A stretch of 30,059 nt of DNA. Origin: CAYNLG01 sp964397995. Lineage in GTDB: Bacteria; Planctomycetota; Phycisphaerae; FEN-1346. Below, one piece after another: positions 15,914-23,108 of the stretch. Both the position numbers and the translations under genes were made by a program. A model generated the notes under the pieces. It saw nothing but the letters and a program-made list of their open reading frames with translations, ran no database searches and was not told the origin of the DNA. Where the stretch lies: positions 1 through 30,059 of the forward strand of contig CAYNLG010000044.1 of NCBI GenBank assembly GCA_964397995.1. The letters are read 5' to 3'. Each line of letters opens with the position of its first letter. The first letter of the stretch is position 1.

Positions 15914-16683
15914 ACGCCCTGGTCGTCACCTTCTCGCAGACCGGCAACACGGCCGCCGTCGCCCGGGCCATCGGGCGCGGCCTGGAAGCGGGCGGCGCGT
16001 CGGCGGACGTGCGGCCGATCGAGGAGGTCGACCCGGGCGAGTGGACGGAGGCCGACCTGCTGGCCGTCGGCGCGCCCGTCTTCTACTACCGCGAACCGGT
16101 GAACGTGGCCGACTGGATCCGGCGCCTTCCCCACCGCGACGGGCCCGTCCCGGTCCTCACGTTCAACACCAACGGCGGCAACCCGACGAACACGTTCCGG
16201 CGGCTGGCCCGGGCGCTGCGCCGCAAGGGCGGCCGCGTGGTCGGCTCCTACGCGTGCCCCGGCTTCGACACCTACGGCGTTTACCTCGGCACGCTCCGCA
16301 AGTGGGGGCATCCGAGCGAGGAGGACCTGGCCGCCGCCGAGACCTTCGGCCGCGACGCCGTGGCGAAGGCCGAGCGCGTCCTCGCGGGCGAGCCGGTGCC
16401 CGAGCCGCGGTACCCCTTCGTGGGCGGCAAGACGTTCCGCTTGTCGCTTCTGCTGCGCGGGCCCGTCATGAAGTGGGTCCTGCCGAAGCTTTGGCTTGAC
16501 GAGGCGGCCTGCATCCGGTGCGGCCTCTGTGCCGCCCGGTGTCCCACGGACAACATCCGCCTCGCCCCGGCGCCGGTCTTCGCCGACCGGTGCATGTACT
16601 GCTACCTGTGCGAGAAGGTCTGCCCGCGGAGCGCCATTGTCTGCGACTGGCGCGACCTGCGAAAGCGGATGCACGCCGACTGA
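15910..16683 (+). CDS. EFR1-type flavodoxin-ferredoxin fusion protein
   Basis: The 257-aa protein starts at GTG 15910, which overlaps the previous stop by 3 nt and has GGAAGGGAG upstream. The N-terminal flavodoxin domain (1-150) shows the FMN phosphate loop FSQTGNT (8-14) and APVFYY. The C-terminus holds two ferredoxin-type [4Fe-4S] motifs: C201, C204, C207, C211 and C228, C231, C234, C238 (CIRCGLCAARCP and CMYCYLCEKVCP). Such proteins move electrons between FMN and two FeS clusters, usually in anaerobes or organisms with low-potential chemistry. The redox partner is unknown. Coupling to a lipase-like hydrolase is unusual; a shared lipid substrate is only a guess. Confidence 0.92.
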   Translation: MNALVVTFSQTGNTAAVARAIGRGLEAGGASADVRPIEEVDPGEWTEADLLAVGAPVFYYREPVNVADWIRRLPHRDGPVPVLTFNTNGGNPTNTFRRLARALRRKGGRVVGSYACPGFDTYGVYLGTLRKWGHPSEEDLAAAETFGRDAVAKAERVLAGEPVPEPRYPFVGGKTFRLSLLLRGPVMKWVLPKLWLDEAACIRCGLCAARCPTDNIRLAPAPVFADRCMYCYLCEKVCPRSAIVCDWRDLRKRMHAD

Positions 16684-16715
16684 GGCCCTGTCGCCGCGCC
16701 CCTTCGCCCCCGTCT

Positions 16716-16747
16716 GCGGCCATACGGCTCGCGGGGGGCCGCCTTTT
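16716..16747 (+). terminator. Weak intrinsic terminator candidate
   Basis: Arms GCGGCC (16716-16721) and GGCCGC (16737-16742) enclose a 15-nt loop and are followed by C and TTTT. It sits 30 nt after the EFR1-type gene. The stem is short and the loop long. Confidence 0.4.
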
Positions 16748-16850
16748 CTGATTTCCTCCCCGGTTTCTGAATGCGCCCCACGCGGCACCCGTCCAAGGGT
16801 GTGGCTGGGGACGCATCGCCGCGAACCGTCCAGGGGAGAAAGGGCAAGCC

Positions 16851-17237
16851 ATGAAACTCGCACCGAAACTCGCACTGCTGCTGATCGGCGGCGCCGTCTT
16901 TCTGGCCGTGACCGCACGGCCGGCCGACGCCCGGCACTATCCCGGCACCCGCCTCGTGACCCTCCGCTCGACCCCCTGCGGGGGGACACGCGTGGTGGCG
17001 TACCCGCACGTCATCGCCCCGCGGACGCCCATCATCCGGACGCCGCGCTTCCGGCGGGTCTACCGGCGCGGCTTCCGGGACGGTTTCGACCGCGGCTACG
17101 GCCGGGGCTTCGAGGACGGCTACCGTGAAGGCTTCCGCGACGGCGCGGTCTACGAAGCGACGACCTACCGGCCGGTGACGGTCTATCGGCCTCAGCCCGT
17201 GGTGCACACGGGCGGGGTCGTGTACATCCGATGGTAG
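16851..17237 (+). CDS. Small secreted protein with Gly-Phe/Tyr-Arg-Asp repeats
   Basis: The 128-aa protein starts at ATG 16851 behind GGGGAGAAAGGG. A signal peptide covers 1-27 (cut after ADA). Residues 74-98 hold five near-repeats of a four- to five-residue unit, G-[FY]-x-[DRE]-G (GFRDGFDRGYGRGFEDG, then YREGFRDG). This forms an alternating charged, aromatic tract. The ends are Thr/Tyr/Val-rich (TTYRPVTVYRPQPVVHTGG). No family is recognised. Similar low-complexity exported proteins in planctomycetes lack known roles. It is followed by a strong terminator. Confidence 0.72.
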   Translation: MKLAPKLALLLIGGAVFLAVTARPADARHYPGTRLVTLRSTPCGGTRVVAYPHVIAPRTPIIRTPRFRRVYRRGFRDGFDRGYGRGFEDGYREGFRDGAVYEATTYRPVTVYRPQPVVHTGGVVYIRW

Positions 17238-17380
17238 ACGAAGGGGCGGTCCTCTCCCCCCCCCGGGGCCGCCTGCCGGCCCGCCCGCAAACCGGGCCGG
17301 CGCCAGGCGACGCGCGTCCCGGCTGACCCTCCGGCCGGGGCGCCGCTTCGCCGGGCCGCTTGCCGGCCCGTTGGCTGTAA

Positions 17381-17418
17381 GCCGCGCCCGACCGTCCCCC
17401 GCGGGCGCGGCCTTTTTT
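17381..17418 (+). terminator. Strong intrinsic terminator
   Basis: GCCGCGCCCG (17381-17390) pairs perfectly with CGGGCGCGGC (17402-17411) across an 11-nt loop, then C and six T (17413-17418). It ends the transcript of the small repeat protein. Confidence 0.85.
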
Positions 17419-17425
17419 GACGTGG

Positions 17426-17445
17426 CACGGGCATCCCCGCCCGTG
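17426..17445. repeat. Intergenic palindrome CACGGGC/GCCCGTG
   Basis: CACGGGC (17426-17432) and GCCCGTG (17439-17445) flank a 6-nt loop. Outer GGCA and GGTGCC add partial pairing. From memory, hairpins of the form GGCACGGGCAT..GCCCGTG recur between genes in planctomycete genomes. There is one copy in this window. Confidence 0.5.
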
Positions 17446-17538
17446 GGTGCCCGCTGTTGTGGCCGCCGGCCGGTGCGGCGGCACGCGCGGCGCGAGCGCC
17501 GCGGCCGAAGCCGGCGCGCCCACAGGTTTCTTCGTCGC

Positions 17539-17566
17539 TTGCCTCCGGCCCCGCGCGCACTACAAT
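17539..17566 (+). promoter_or_regulatory. Sigma70-type promoter of the PWH-repeat gene
   Basis: TTGCCT (17539-17544), 16-nt spacer, TACAAT (17561-17566), followed by AAGGAGGT (17580-17587) and ATG 17593. Confidence 0.6.
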
Positions 17567-17592
17567 AGTACGATACGCGAAGGAGGTCCATC

Positions 17593-18240
17593 ATGCGCCG
17601 CGTCCTGCTTCCGGCCGTCTCGGCGGTCTTCGGGCTCGCCCTCGCCTTGGCCACGCCGGCCCCCCTGGCCGCCCAGCACTGGGGCGTCTACTCTGAGCAC
17701 CACGGCGTCTACAGCGAACGCGTCGGCGCCCGCGACACCGCCTGCCTCCCTTGGCACGCGGGCAGGTCGTATGCGCCCGGCGGGGCGACCGTCGTCGAAG
17801 ACGCCGGCGCCCTTCCGTGGCACCGCGGGACCACGACCCGCATCGTCTCCATCCGCAGCCTGACGGTCACCCCGTCGGGCGTCAGCGTCCTTTCGCCGAC
17901 GCCGCCGGCCCGTGTCCTTCAGACGTCGCCGGACGAGCGGTTCGTCCCCTACGGCCCGGGCAGCAGCTATGACGCCGTCGGCTACTACCGCAGCGGTCCC
18001 GACCACGTCTCCTACACCTGGGGCGACTGCACCCCCTGGCACCTCGGCCACGCCGGCTGTCCGTGGCATCACGGCTGGCACCACGGCCACGCGTGGCGGC
18101 GATGCGGCCCGTGGCGGCGCGGCGGGTCCTGGTCGAGTTGGGCCTACGGACCGCACTTCGGCGACGGCTTCCTCTTCTCGTCCCGACGGGGCCTGCTGGG
18201 CTGGTCCACCGGCCGCTTTGCCATCAGCTTCGGCTGGTAG
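17593..18240 (+). CDS. Secreted His/Trp-rich protein with PWH repeats
   Basis: The 215-aa protein starts at ATG 17593 with a near-perfect AAGGAGGT 5 nt upstream. Residues 1-27 are a signal peptide (cut after LAA). The motif PWHxG or a close variant occurs five times: PWHAG (53-57), PWHRG (75-79), PWHLG (148-152), PWHHG (157-161) and PWRRG (173-177), three of them directly after a Cys. GVYSEHHGVYSER (31-43) is a second internal repeat. His and Cys clustering at 146-171 would suit metal binding (Cu, Zn or Ni). The C-terminus resembles short glycine/aromatic strands. No known family. It is probably exported and transcribed alone. Confidence 0.78.
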   Translation: MRRVLLPAVSAVFGLALALATPAPLAAQHWGVYSEHHGVYSERVGARDTACLPWHAGRSYAPGGATVVEDAGALPWHRGTTTRIVSIRSLTVTPSGVSVLSPTPPARVLQTSPDERFVPYGPGSSYDAVGYYRSGPDHVSYTWGDCTPWHLGHAGCPWHHGWHHGHAWRRCGPWRRGGSWSSWAYGPHFGDGFLFSSRRGLLGWSTGRFAISFGW

Positions 18241-18267
18241 AGCGGGGCGGCATGCGGCCCGTTTTCC

Positions 18268-18296
18268 TTGACAAGTCGGCCCCCCGCGCCGATGCT
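18268..18296 (+). promoter_or_regulatory. Promoter candidate for fucK
   Basis: A perfect TTGACA (18268-18273), 17-nt spacer, then GATGCT (18291-18296), a weak -10. The predicted leader is about 34 nt. No operator is evident. Confidence 0.42.
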
Positions 18297-18336
18297 GCGC
18301 CCCCAGCCGCCCGGACCCTTCGCGAAAGGCCGACCC

Positions 18337-19845
18337 ATGCCTGACGATGCCGTCCTCGTCCTCGATTGCGGGGCCACCAACCTCACGGTCCTGGCCATCG
18401 ACGCCTCCGGCAAGACCCTCGCCCAGGCCGGCCGCGCCAACGAGCCCGTCGCCCAGTCCGGCGGCGAGCCCGACTGGCTCGTCTGGGACCTCGACGCCCT
18501 GTGGCAGACCCTCGGCGACCTTGCCCGGGACGTCATCGCCCGCGTCGGCGCCGATCGCGTCAAGGCCGTCACCGTCACCACCTGGGGCGCCGACGGCACC
18601 GTCGTCGACGCCGACGGCTGTCCCACGTACCCCCTGATCGCCTGGCGCGACGAGCGGACCGCCGACCTCGCCCGCGACCTCGGCCGGCAGCTCGGCCTGC
18701 GCCACCTGTTCGACGTCACGGGCTATCCGATCATCCACTTCAACACGCTCTTCCGGATGGCGTGGCTTGCGCAACACGCCCCGGAGGCGGTCGAGCGGGC
18801 GTCGGCGTTCCTGATGACTCCGGGCCTGGTCAGCCACCGCCTCTCCGGCCAAGTCAGCCTCGACCCGACCATCGCCTCCACGGGTATGTTCATGGACCTG
18901 GCCGGCCGCGACGTGGCCGACGACCTGCTGGAGGCCGTCGGGCTGCCGAAGCGGCTGCTCCCGCGCTGGGTCGAGCCTGGCGAGGTGATTGGCGGCGTGA
19001 CGCCGGAGGCGGCCGAGGCGACGGGCCTGGCCGCCGGGACGCCCGTGGTGGCCGCCGGGCACGACACCCAGTTCGCCCTGCTCGGCTCGGGCCTCGCCCC
19101 GGGCGAGGTCGCGGTCTCGAGCGGCACCTGGGAGATCCTCATCGCCCGGGCCGACGCCTTCCGCCCGAACGACGCCTCGTTCGAGGGCGGCCTCCTTTAC
19201 GAGTGCGACGCCACGCCCGGACGCTGGAACCCCCAGCTCCTCATGATGGGCTCCGGCGTCCTGGAGTGGGTCGCCGACCTCTGGTTCGCCGACGTCGGCG
19301 AGCGGCGCATCCGGTACGATGTCATGATCGGCGAGGCCGCCACGGTCAGGTCCGGCGCGGGCGGCGTCCTCCTGCTGCCCAGCTTCACCGGCACCGGGCC
19401 CAACCAGCAGCACGGCACGCGCGGCACGCTGCTCGGGCTGACGCTGAACACGACGCGCGGCCAGGTGTACCGGGCGGCGCTGGAGGGCCTGGCCTTCCAG
19501 CTCCGCGACGCCCTCGGCGTCTTCGCCGACGGGCCCGGCATCGAGGCCCGGGCCCTGCGCGTGGTGGGCGGCGGGGCGAAGAACGCCCTCTGGAACCAGA
19601 TCCGTGCCGACGTCACGGGCCTGCCCGTCGTCGTCCCCTCCGAGGTCGAGGCCACCGCCCTCGGCGGCGCCATGGCTGCCATGGTCGGCGCCGGCCTCCA
19701 CGCCTCCTTCGACGCCGCCCGCGATGCCATCGACTTCGGCGAGAGGCGCGTCGAGCCGGGGCCCGACCGCGAGGTCTATGCCGCGCTCTACGAACGGTAC
19801 CGCGCGGTGCCGCCCGCGCTGGCGGCGTACTATCGGAAGGATTGA
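18337..19845 (+). CDS. fucK: FGGY sugar kinase, L-fuculokinase-like
   Basis: The 502-aa protein starts at ATG 18337 (MPDDAVLVLDCGATN) with AAAGG 7 nt upstream. Both FGGY domains are complete. LVLDCGATN (7-15) binds phosphate, AAGHDTQFALLGSG (239-252) holds the catalytic D243, and SSGTWEILIAR (261-271), SGVLEWV (306-312), LNTTRGQVYRAALEGL (370-385) and VVGGGAKNALWNQI (409-422) follow. These blocks match my memory of E. coli FucK (LVLDCGATN, SSGTWEIL, SGVLEWV, LNTTRG.FYRAALEGL) better than rhamnulokinase or xylulokinase. The enzyme phosphorylates L-fuculose at O1 with ATP in the cytosol. fucI and fucA are not adjacent, so the sugar could differ. A small membrane protein follows 17 nt later. Confidence 0.9.
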   Translation: MPDDAVLVLDCGATNLTVLAIDASGKTLAQAGRANEPVAQSGGEPDWLVWDLDALWQTLGDLARDVIARVGADRVKAVTVTTWGADGTVVDADGCPTYPLIAWRDERTADLARDLGRQLGLRHLFDVTGYPIIHFNTLFRMAWLAQHAPEAVERASAFLMTPGLVSHRLSGQVSLDPTIASTGMFMDLAGRDVADDLLEAVGLPKRLLPRWVEPGEVIGGVTPEAAEATGLAAGTPVVAAGHDTQFALLGSGLAPGEVAVSSGTWEILIARADAFRPNDASFEGGLLYECDATPGRWNPQLLMMGSGVLEWVADLWFADVGERRIRYDVMIGEAATVRSGAGGVLLLPSFTGTGPNQQHGTRGTLLGLTLNTTRGQVYRAALEGLAFQLRDALGVFADGPGIEARALRVVGGGAKNALWNQIRADVTGLPVVVPSEVEATALGGAMAAMVGAGLHASFDAARDAIDFGERRVEPGPDREVYAALYERYRAVPPALAAYYRKD

Positions 19846-19862
19846 GGCGGGGGGGGGCGACG

Positions 19863-20015
19863 GTGGGGATGGCGCTCGGCATCTTGGCGGCGGTCGCCGC
19901 GGTGCTGGTCTACGTCGTCCTCGTGCGCGCTCCGAAGACGCCGCACCCCCCACGCCGCAAGGTCTTCTTCCGCCGCCGCGCCCACGACGCCGCCGCCGGC
20001 GCGGCCGAGCGGTAG
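19863..20015 (+). CDS. Tiny single-span membrane protein (50 aa)
   Basis: GTG 19863 (or ATG 19869) to TAG 20013-20015, 17 nt after the fucK stop, with a G-rich stretch upstream. Residues 3-22 are hydrophobic (ALGILAAVAAVLVYVVLV). The rest is basic (KTPHPPRRKVFFRRR), as expected for a single-span protein with a positive cytoplasmic tail. No homology is known to me. It may be translated from the fucK mRNA. The short length and the GC-rich frame leave doubt. Confidence 0.45.
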   Translation: MGMALGILAAVAAVLVYVVLVRAPKTPHPPRRKVFFRRRAHDAAAGAAER

Positions 20016-20043
20016 GTCCCGCCCGCGCGGTTGGCCGCCGGCC

Positions 20044-20973
20044 TTACGCCCCGGCCGTGACCTCGTTCGCCTTGGCCAGCTCCTCGTCCGTCAGGGCCAG
20101 ATCGGCGGCGGCGGCGTTGGCGCGGGCCTGCGCCGGGCTCTTCGCCCCGGGGATGGGGCACGTCACCGCCGGGTTCGCCAGCAGCCACGCCAGCGCCCCC
20201 TGGGCCATCGTCCGCTCCGGCGTCTCCAGGAAGCGCAGCCGGTCGACTTGGTCGACCAGGGCCAGGTACTCGTCCCGCTGGGCCTCGTTCCACCGCTCGC
20301 GGACCGAGTCCTCGAACGTGCTGGAGGCGTCGTACTTCCCGGCCAGCAGACCCCGCCCGAGCGGCCCGCGCACCAGGACCCCGATGCCCTGCTCGCGGCA
20401 GTAGGGGAGCAGGTCGGCCTCGGCCTCGCGGTTCAGCAGGCTGTAGTTGACCTGAACGGCGGCGCACCGCCCGTCGCGGTTGAATGCCTGGAGCACCTTC
20501 AGGCTGTTGGTCGAGACGCCGAACGCCCGGATCTTGCCGGCCGCGATGAGCTGGTCGAACGCCTCCAGGAAGACGTCCGGCTCGTCCAGGTTGCCGATGT
20601 GGCACTGGTACAGGTCGATGCAGTCGGTCTTCATGCGGCCGAGGCTGGCGTCGCAGCAGACACGGACGTGCTCGGGGGCGGTGTAGGGCAGGGGGTGGCC
20701 GAACCGCCGCGCCCAGTTGCCCACCTTGGTCGCCAGGTAGAGGCCGTCGCGTCGGCCCGCGAGGGCCTCGCCGAGGATTTCTTCCGAGAGGCCCTGTGGC
20801 ATGCCGTAGGCGTCGGCCGTGTCGATGAGATTCATCCCGGCGTCGAGGGCGGCATGGACGGTGTCGAGAGCGGTCTGGCGGTCGACCTCGCCCCATTGGC
20901 CGCCGATGTTCCAGGTGCCGAGCCCGATGGCCGAGACCTTCCAGCCGGTGGTGCCGAAGACGCGATGTTGCAT
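20044..20973 (-). CDS. Aldo/keto reductase
   Basis: The 309-aa protein starts at ATG 20973; AAAGG lies 10 nt upstream. It is a complete (alpha/beta)8 AKR with the catalytic tetrad D51, Y56 (LIDTADAYG), K83 (ATKVGNWA) and H125 (DLYQCHIGN). GLGTWNIGG is at 17-25, the GVSTNS strand at about 154-159, and PIPGAKSPAQARAN near the end contacts NADPH phosphate. The arrangement resembles the AKR11/12-like 'general stress/sugar' group. It reduces aldehydes or oxidises sugars, with unknown substrate. It is convergent with fucK, which makes a sugar role plausible but unproven. Confidence 0.94.
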   Translation of the reverse strand: MQHRVFGTTGWKVSAIGLGTWNIGGQWGEVDRQTALDTVHAALDAGMNLIDTADAYGMPQGLSEEILGEALAGRRDGLYLATKVGNWARRFGHPLPYTAPEHVRVCCDASLGRMKTDCIDLYQCHIGNLDEPDVFLEAFDQLIAAGKIRAFGVSTNSLKVLQAFNRDGRCAAVQVNYSLLNREAEADLLPYCREQGIGVLVRGPLGRGLLAGKYDASSTFEDSVRERWNEAQRDEYLALVDQVDRLRFLETPERTMAQGALAWLLANPAVTCPIPGAKSPAQARANAAAADLALTDEELAKANEVTAGA

Positions 20974-21348
20974 GGGAGGGGCCTTTCGCGTGAGAGGTTC
21001 AGAACAAGGGTAGCGTGACGGGCGTAGAACGTGCAAGCGAAAGCGAGATCGCCACGGCGCGGTGTCCGGTTTCGCTCGAGGGGCCCGTCTCGACGCCGCG
21101 TTGGCACACGCCCACCTGCTGAAACGGTCCGCCTCGGCGCGCGGCCTCCCGCGTGTCGCATGGTCCCCGCGACTGCAGCTCCGAGTGAACGGCGGCACGC
21201 CCGGCCGCGTCCAACCCTTACTTGCCCTTTGGCCGCGCCCTTGTCCGGCGGCGAGGGGCGCGGCTATGATACGGAGTGTTTTGGCCCGCGGCGGACGGAC
21301 GGGCCCGCCGGGCCTTCGCGTGACGCGGACGGACGCAGGAGAGAACCC
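20974..21348. other. Divergent intergenic region between AKR and Deg protease
   Basis: The 375 nt hold the Deg promoter at 21241-21270 on the plus strand. On the minus strand a weak TTGCAC / TACCCT pair (21036-21031, 18-nt spacer, 21012-21007) could serve the AKR. Short ORFs on both strands here look like spurious GC-rich frames. Confidence 0.5.
21241..21270 (+). promoter_or_regulatory. Promoter candidate for the Deg protease gene
   Basis: TTGTCC (21241-21246), 18-nt spacer, TATGAT (21265-21270). Start of RNA near 21277 gives a leader of about 70 nt. No sigmaE-type GAACTT element is seen. Confidence 0.5.
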
Positions 21349-22875
21349 ATGAACGAACGCCATCGTGCCCTGGTCATCCTGGCCGCCTTCGGCCTGCTCA
21401 TCGCGGGCGGCATCCTGGTGCCGCTGTTCCTGGAGGCGGACGTGCCGCCGGAGGAGGCGCCGAACCTGTTTGCCACGCCCTACGTGCCGGCGGCCTTGGC
21501 CGAGGGCGACCTGCCCACCGCCTCGGCCCTGGAACTGTCGCAGGCGTTCCGGGCGGTGGCCAAGCGCGTCGGCCCGACGGTCGTCACGGTGGCCACCACC
21601 CAGGAAGTGAAGGTCTCGCGGTCGCCGTTCGGGATGCCGGACGACTTCTTCCGCCGCTTCTTCGGCGAGCCCCGCGCCCCCATGCCGCGCGGCGAGGCGC
21701 CGAAACAGCAGCGCCAGGGCCTCGGGTCCGGCTTCATCATCGATGCCGCCGGCCACATCCTCACCAACAACCACGTGGTCGAGAACGCCGACGAGATCCA
21801 GGTCATCCTCGCCGACGGCCGTGAACTCGCCGCCGAGGTCATCGGCACCGACCCGCCGACCGACATCGCCCTGATCAAGGTCGACGCCAAGGACCTGCCG
21901 ACGGTCGAGTTGGGCGACTCCGACCAGGCCGACGTCGGCGACTGGGTCCTGGCCATCGGCGCGCCCCTGGGCCTCCAGAAGACCGTGACGGCCGGCATCG
22001 TCTCGGCCACCGGTCGCGCCGACGTGGGCCTCGTCGATTACGAGGACTTCATCCAGACCGACGCCGCCGTCAACCCCGGCAACTCGGGCGGCCCGCTGGT
22101 CGACATGAACGGCCGCGTCATCGGCATCAACTCCGCCATCGCGAGTCGCTCCGGCGGGTACCAGGGCATCAGCTTCGCCGTGCCGGTCAACCTCGCGCGG
22201 CGCGTCGCCGAACGCCTCAAGGAGACGGGCCAGGTGGTCCGCGGGTGGCTGGGCGTGGGCATCCAGACCGTGACGGAGGAATTGGCCGAGTCGATGGGCC
22301 TCGACGCCGCCGAGGGCGTCCTCATCAACCAGGTCTTCGAGGACGGGCCCGCCGCCGACGCCGGCCTCGAGGCCGGCGATGTCATCGTTCGCTTCGGCGA
22401 CACCCCGGTGACCGACGTCAACGAACTCCGCGACGAGGTCGCCTGGACTGCCCCGGACGCGAAGGTCAAGGTCCGCGTCCTCCGCGACGGCAAGCCGAAG
22501 ACGCTGACCGTCACCCTCGGCCGCCGTGACGAGGCCCCGGCCATCGCCCGCGGGCGGCGTCGCCCCGGCGGCGACGAGGAGCCGACCGAGTACGAGGACC
22601 TCGGCATCACCGTCGGCCCCCTGACCGACGAGACCGCCGAGCAGCTCGGCTACGGCGACGCCAAGGGCGTCCTCATCACCGGGGTCACTTCGGGCGGCCT
22701 CGGCGACCGCGCCGGCCTCCGCTCCGGCATGCTCATCCTCCGCGTCGGCGGACGCCGCATCGAGGCCCTCGCCGACTTCCGCGACGCGATGAAGGACGCG
22801 GACCTGGAGCGCGGCGTGCCGATGCTGGTGCGGGTCGGCGACCGCCAGGCGTTCATCCTCGTCAAGAAGCGCTGA
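21349..22875 (+). CDS. HtrA/Deg-family serine protease with two PDZ domains
   Basis: The 508-aa protein starts at ATG 21349 with AGGAGAG 5 nt upstream. An N-terminal membrane anchor or uncleaved signal lies at 7-28. The chymotrypsin-like domain has H142 (TNNHVVEN), D172 (TDIALIKV) and S246 (GNSGGPLVD). A loop rich in Phe (PFGMPDDFFRRFFGE, 93-107) is the LA loop that gates activity in DegP/DegQ. PDZ 1 covers about 298-390 and PDZ 2 about 415-505, linked by an Arg/Pro-rich hinge. It degrades or refolds misfolded envelope proteins. The two-PDZ layout matches DegP/DegQ rather than DegS. Confidence 0.95.
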   Translation: MNERHRALVILAAFGLLIAGGILVPLFLEADVPPEEAPNLFATPYVPAALAEGDLPTASALELSQAFRAVAKRVGPTVVTVATTQEVKVSRSPFGMPDDFFRRFFGEPRAPMPRGEAPKQQRQGLGSGFIIDAAGHILTNNHVVENADEIQVILADGRELAAEVIGTDPPTDIALIKVDAKDLPTVELGDSDQADVGDWVLAIGAPLGLQKTVTAGIVSATGRADVGLVDYEDFIQTDAAVNPGNSGGPLVDMNGRVIGINSAIASRSGGYQGISFAVPVNLARRVAERLKETGQVVRGWLGVGIQTVTEELAESMGLDAAEGVLINQVFEDGPAADAGLEAGDVIVRFGDTPVTDVNELRDEVAWTAPDAKVKVRVLRDGKPKTLTVTLGRRDEAPAIARGRRRPGGDEEPTEYEDLGITVGPLTDETAEQLGYGDAKGVLITGVTSGGLGDRAGLRSGMLILRVGGRRIEALADFRDAMKDADLERGVPMLVRVGDRQAFILVKKR

Positions 22876-23007
22876 GGCCGCGCCCCTGACGGACCAACCG
22901 GCGGGCAGGGCGGCCGGCGGGCCTCGCGCCACGCGGCCGCCCGCGCGCCGGCGCAGGGCGTGCGGCCGACCCGGCCGCGGGCCGCGCCCGCACCCGCGCG
23001 CACACGC

Positions 23008-23036
23008 TTGCACGCCGCCCCCCGGCCCGCTATGGT
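23008..23036 (+). promoter_or_regulatory. Promoter candidate for the phosphoglycerate mutase gene
   Basis: TTGCAC (23008-23013), 17-nt spacer, TATGGT (23031-23036), about 65 nt before ATG 23109. The remainder of the 22876-23108 gap is GC-rich and empty. Confidence 0.5.
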
Positions 23037-23108
23037 GCCGCTCCCGGCGACCGGCGTCGCACGCCCGCGCCGGGCGAACCCCTGAACTCCGGAAGCGAGG
23101 ACCCCCCG

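Larger units (their letters stand above)
17238..17592. other. Gene-free, hairpin-rich intergenic region
   Basis: In order it holds a 9-bp perfect hairpin (GCCGGCCCG 17275-17283 / CGGGCCGGC 17293-17301), an intrinsic terminator (17381-17418), a GGCACGGGC-type palindrome (17426-17445) and the promoter of the PWH-repeat gene. No coding sequence is convincing in either strand. Confidence 0.6.

Noticed and set aside
21062..21352. 96-codon plus-strand ORF overlapping the Deg start (ATGA)
   Set aside because: Composition is that of a random GC-rich frame, and the Deg promoter lies inside it.
20044..23013. 989-codon minus-strand frame antisense to the Deg protease
   Set aside because: The real protein is the aldo/keto reductase from 20973. 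The upstream part is antisense to a well-supported protease and has no ribosome site.
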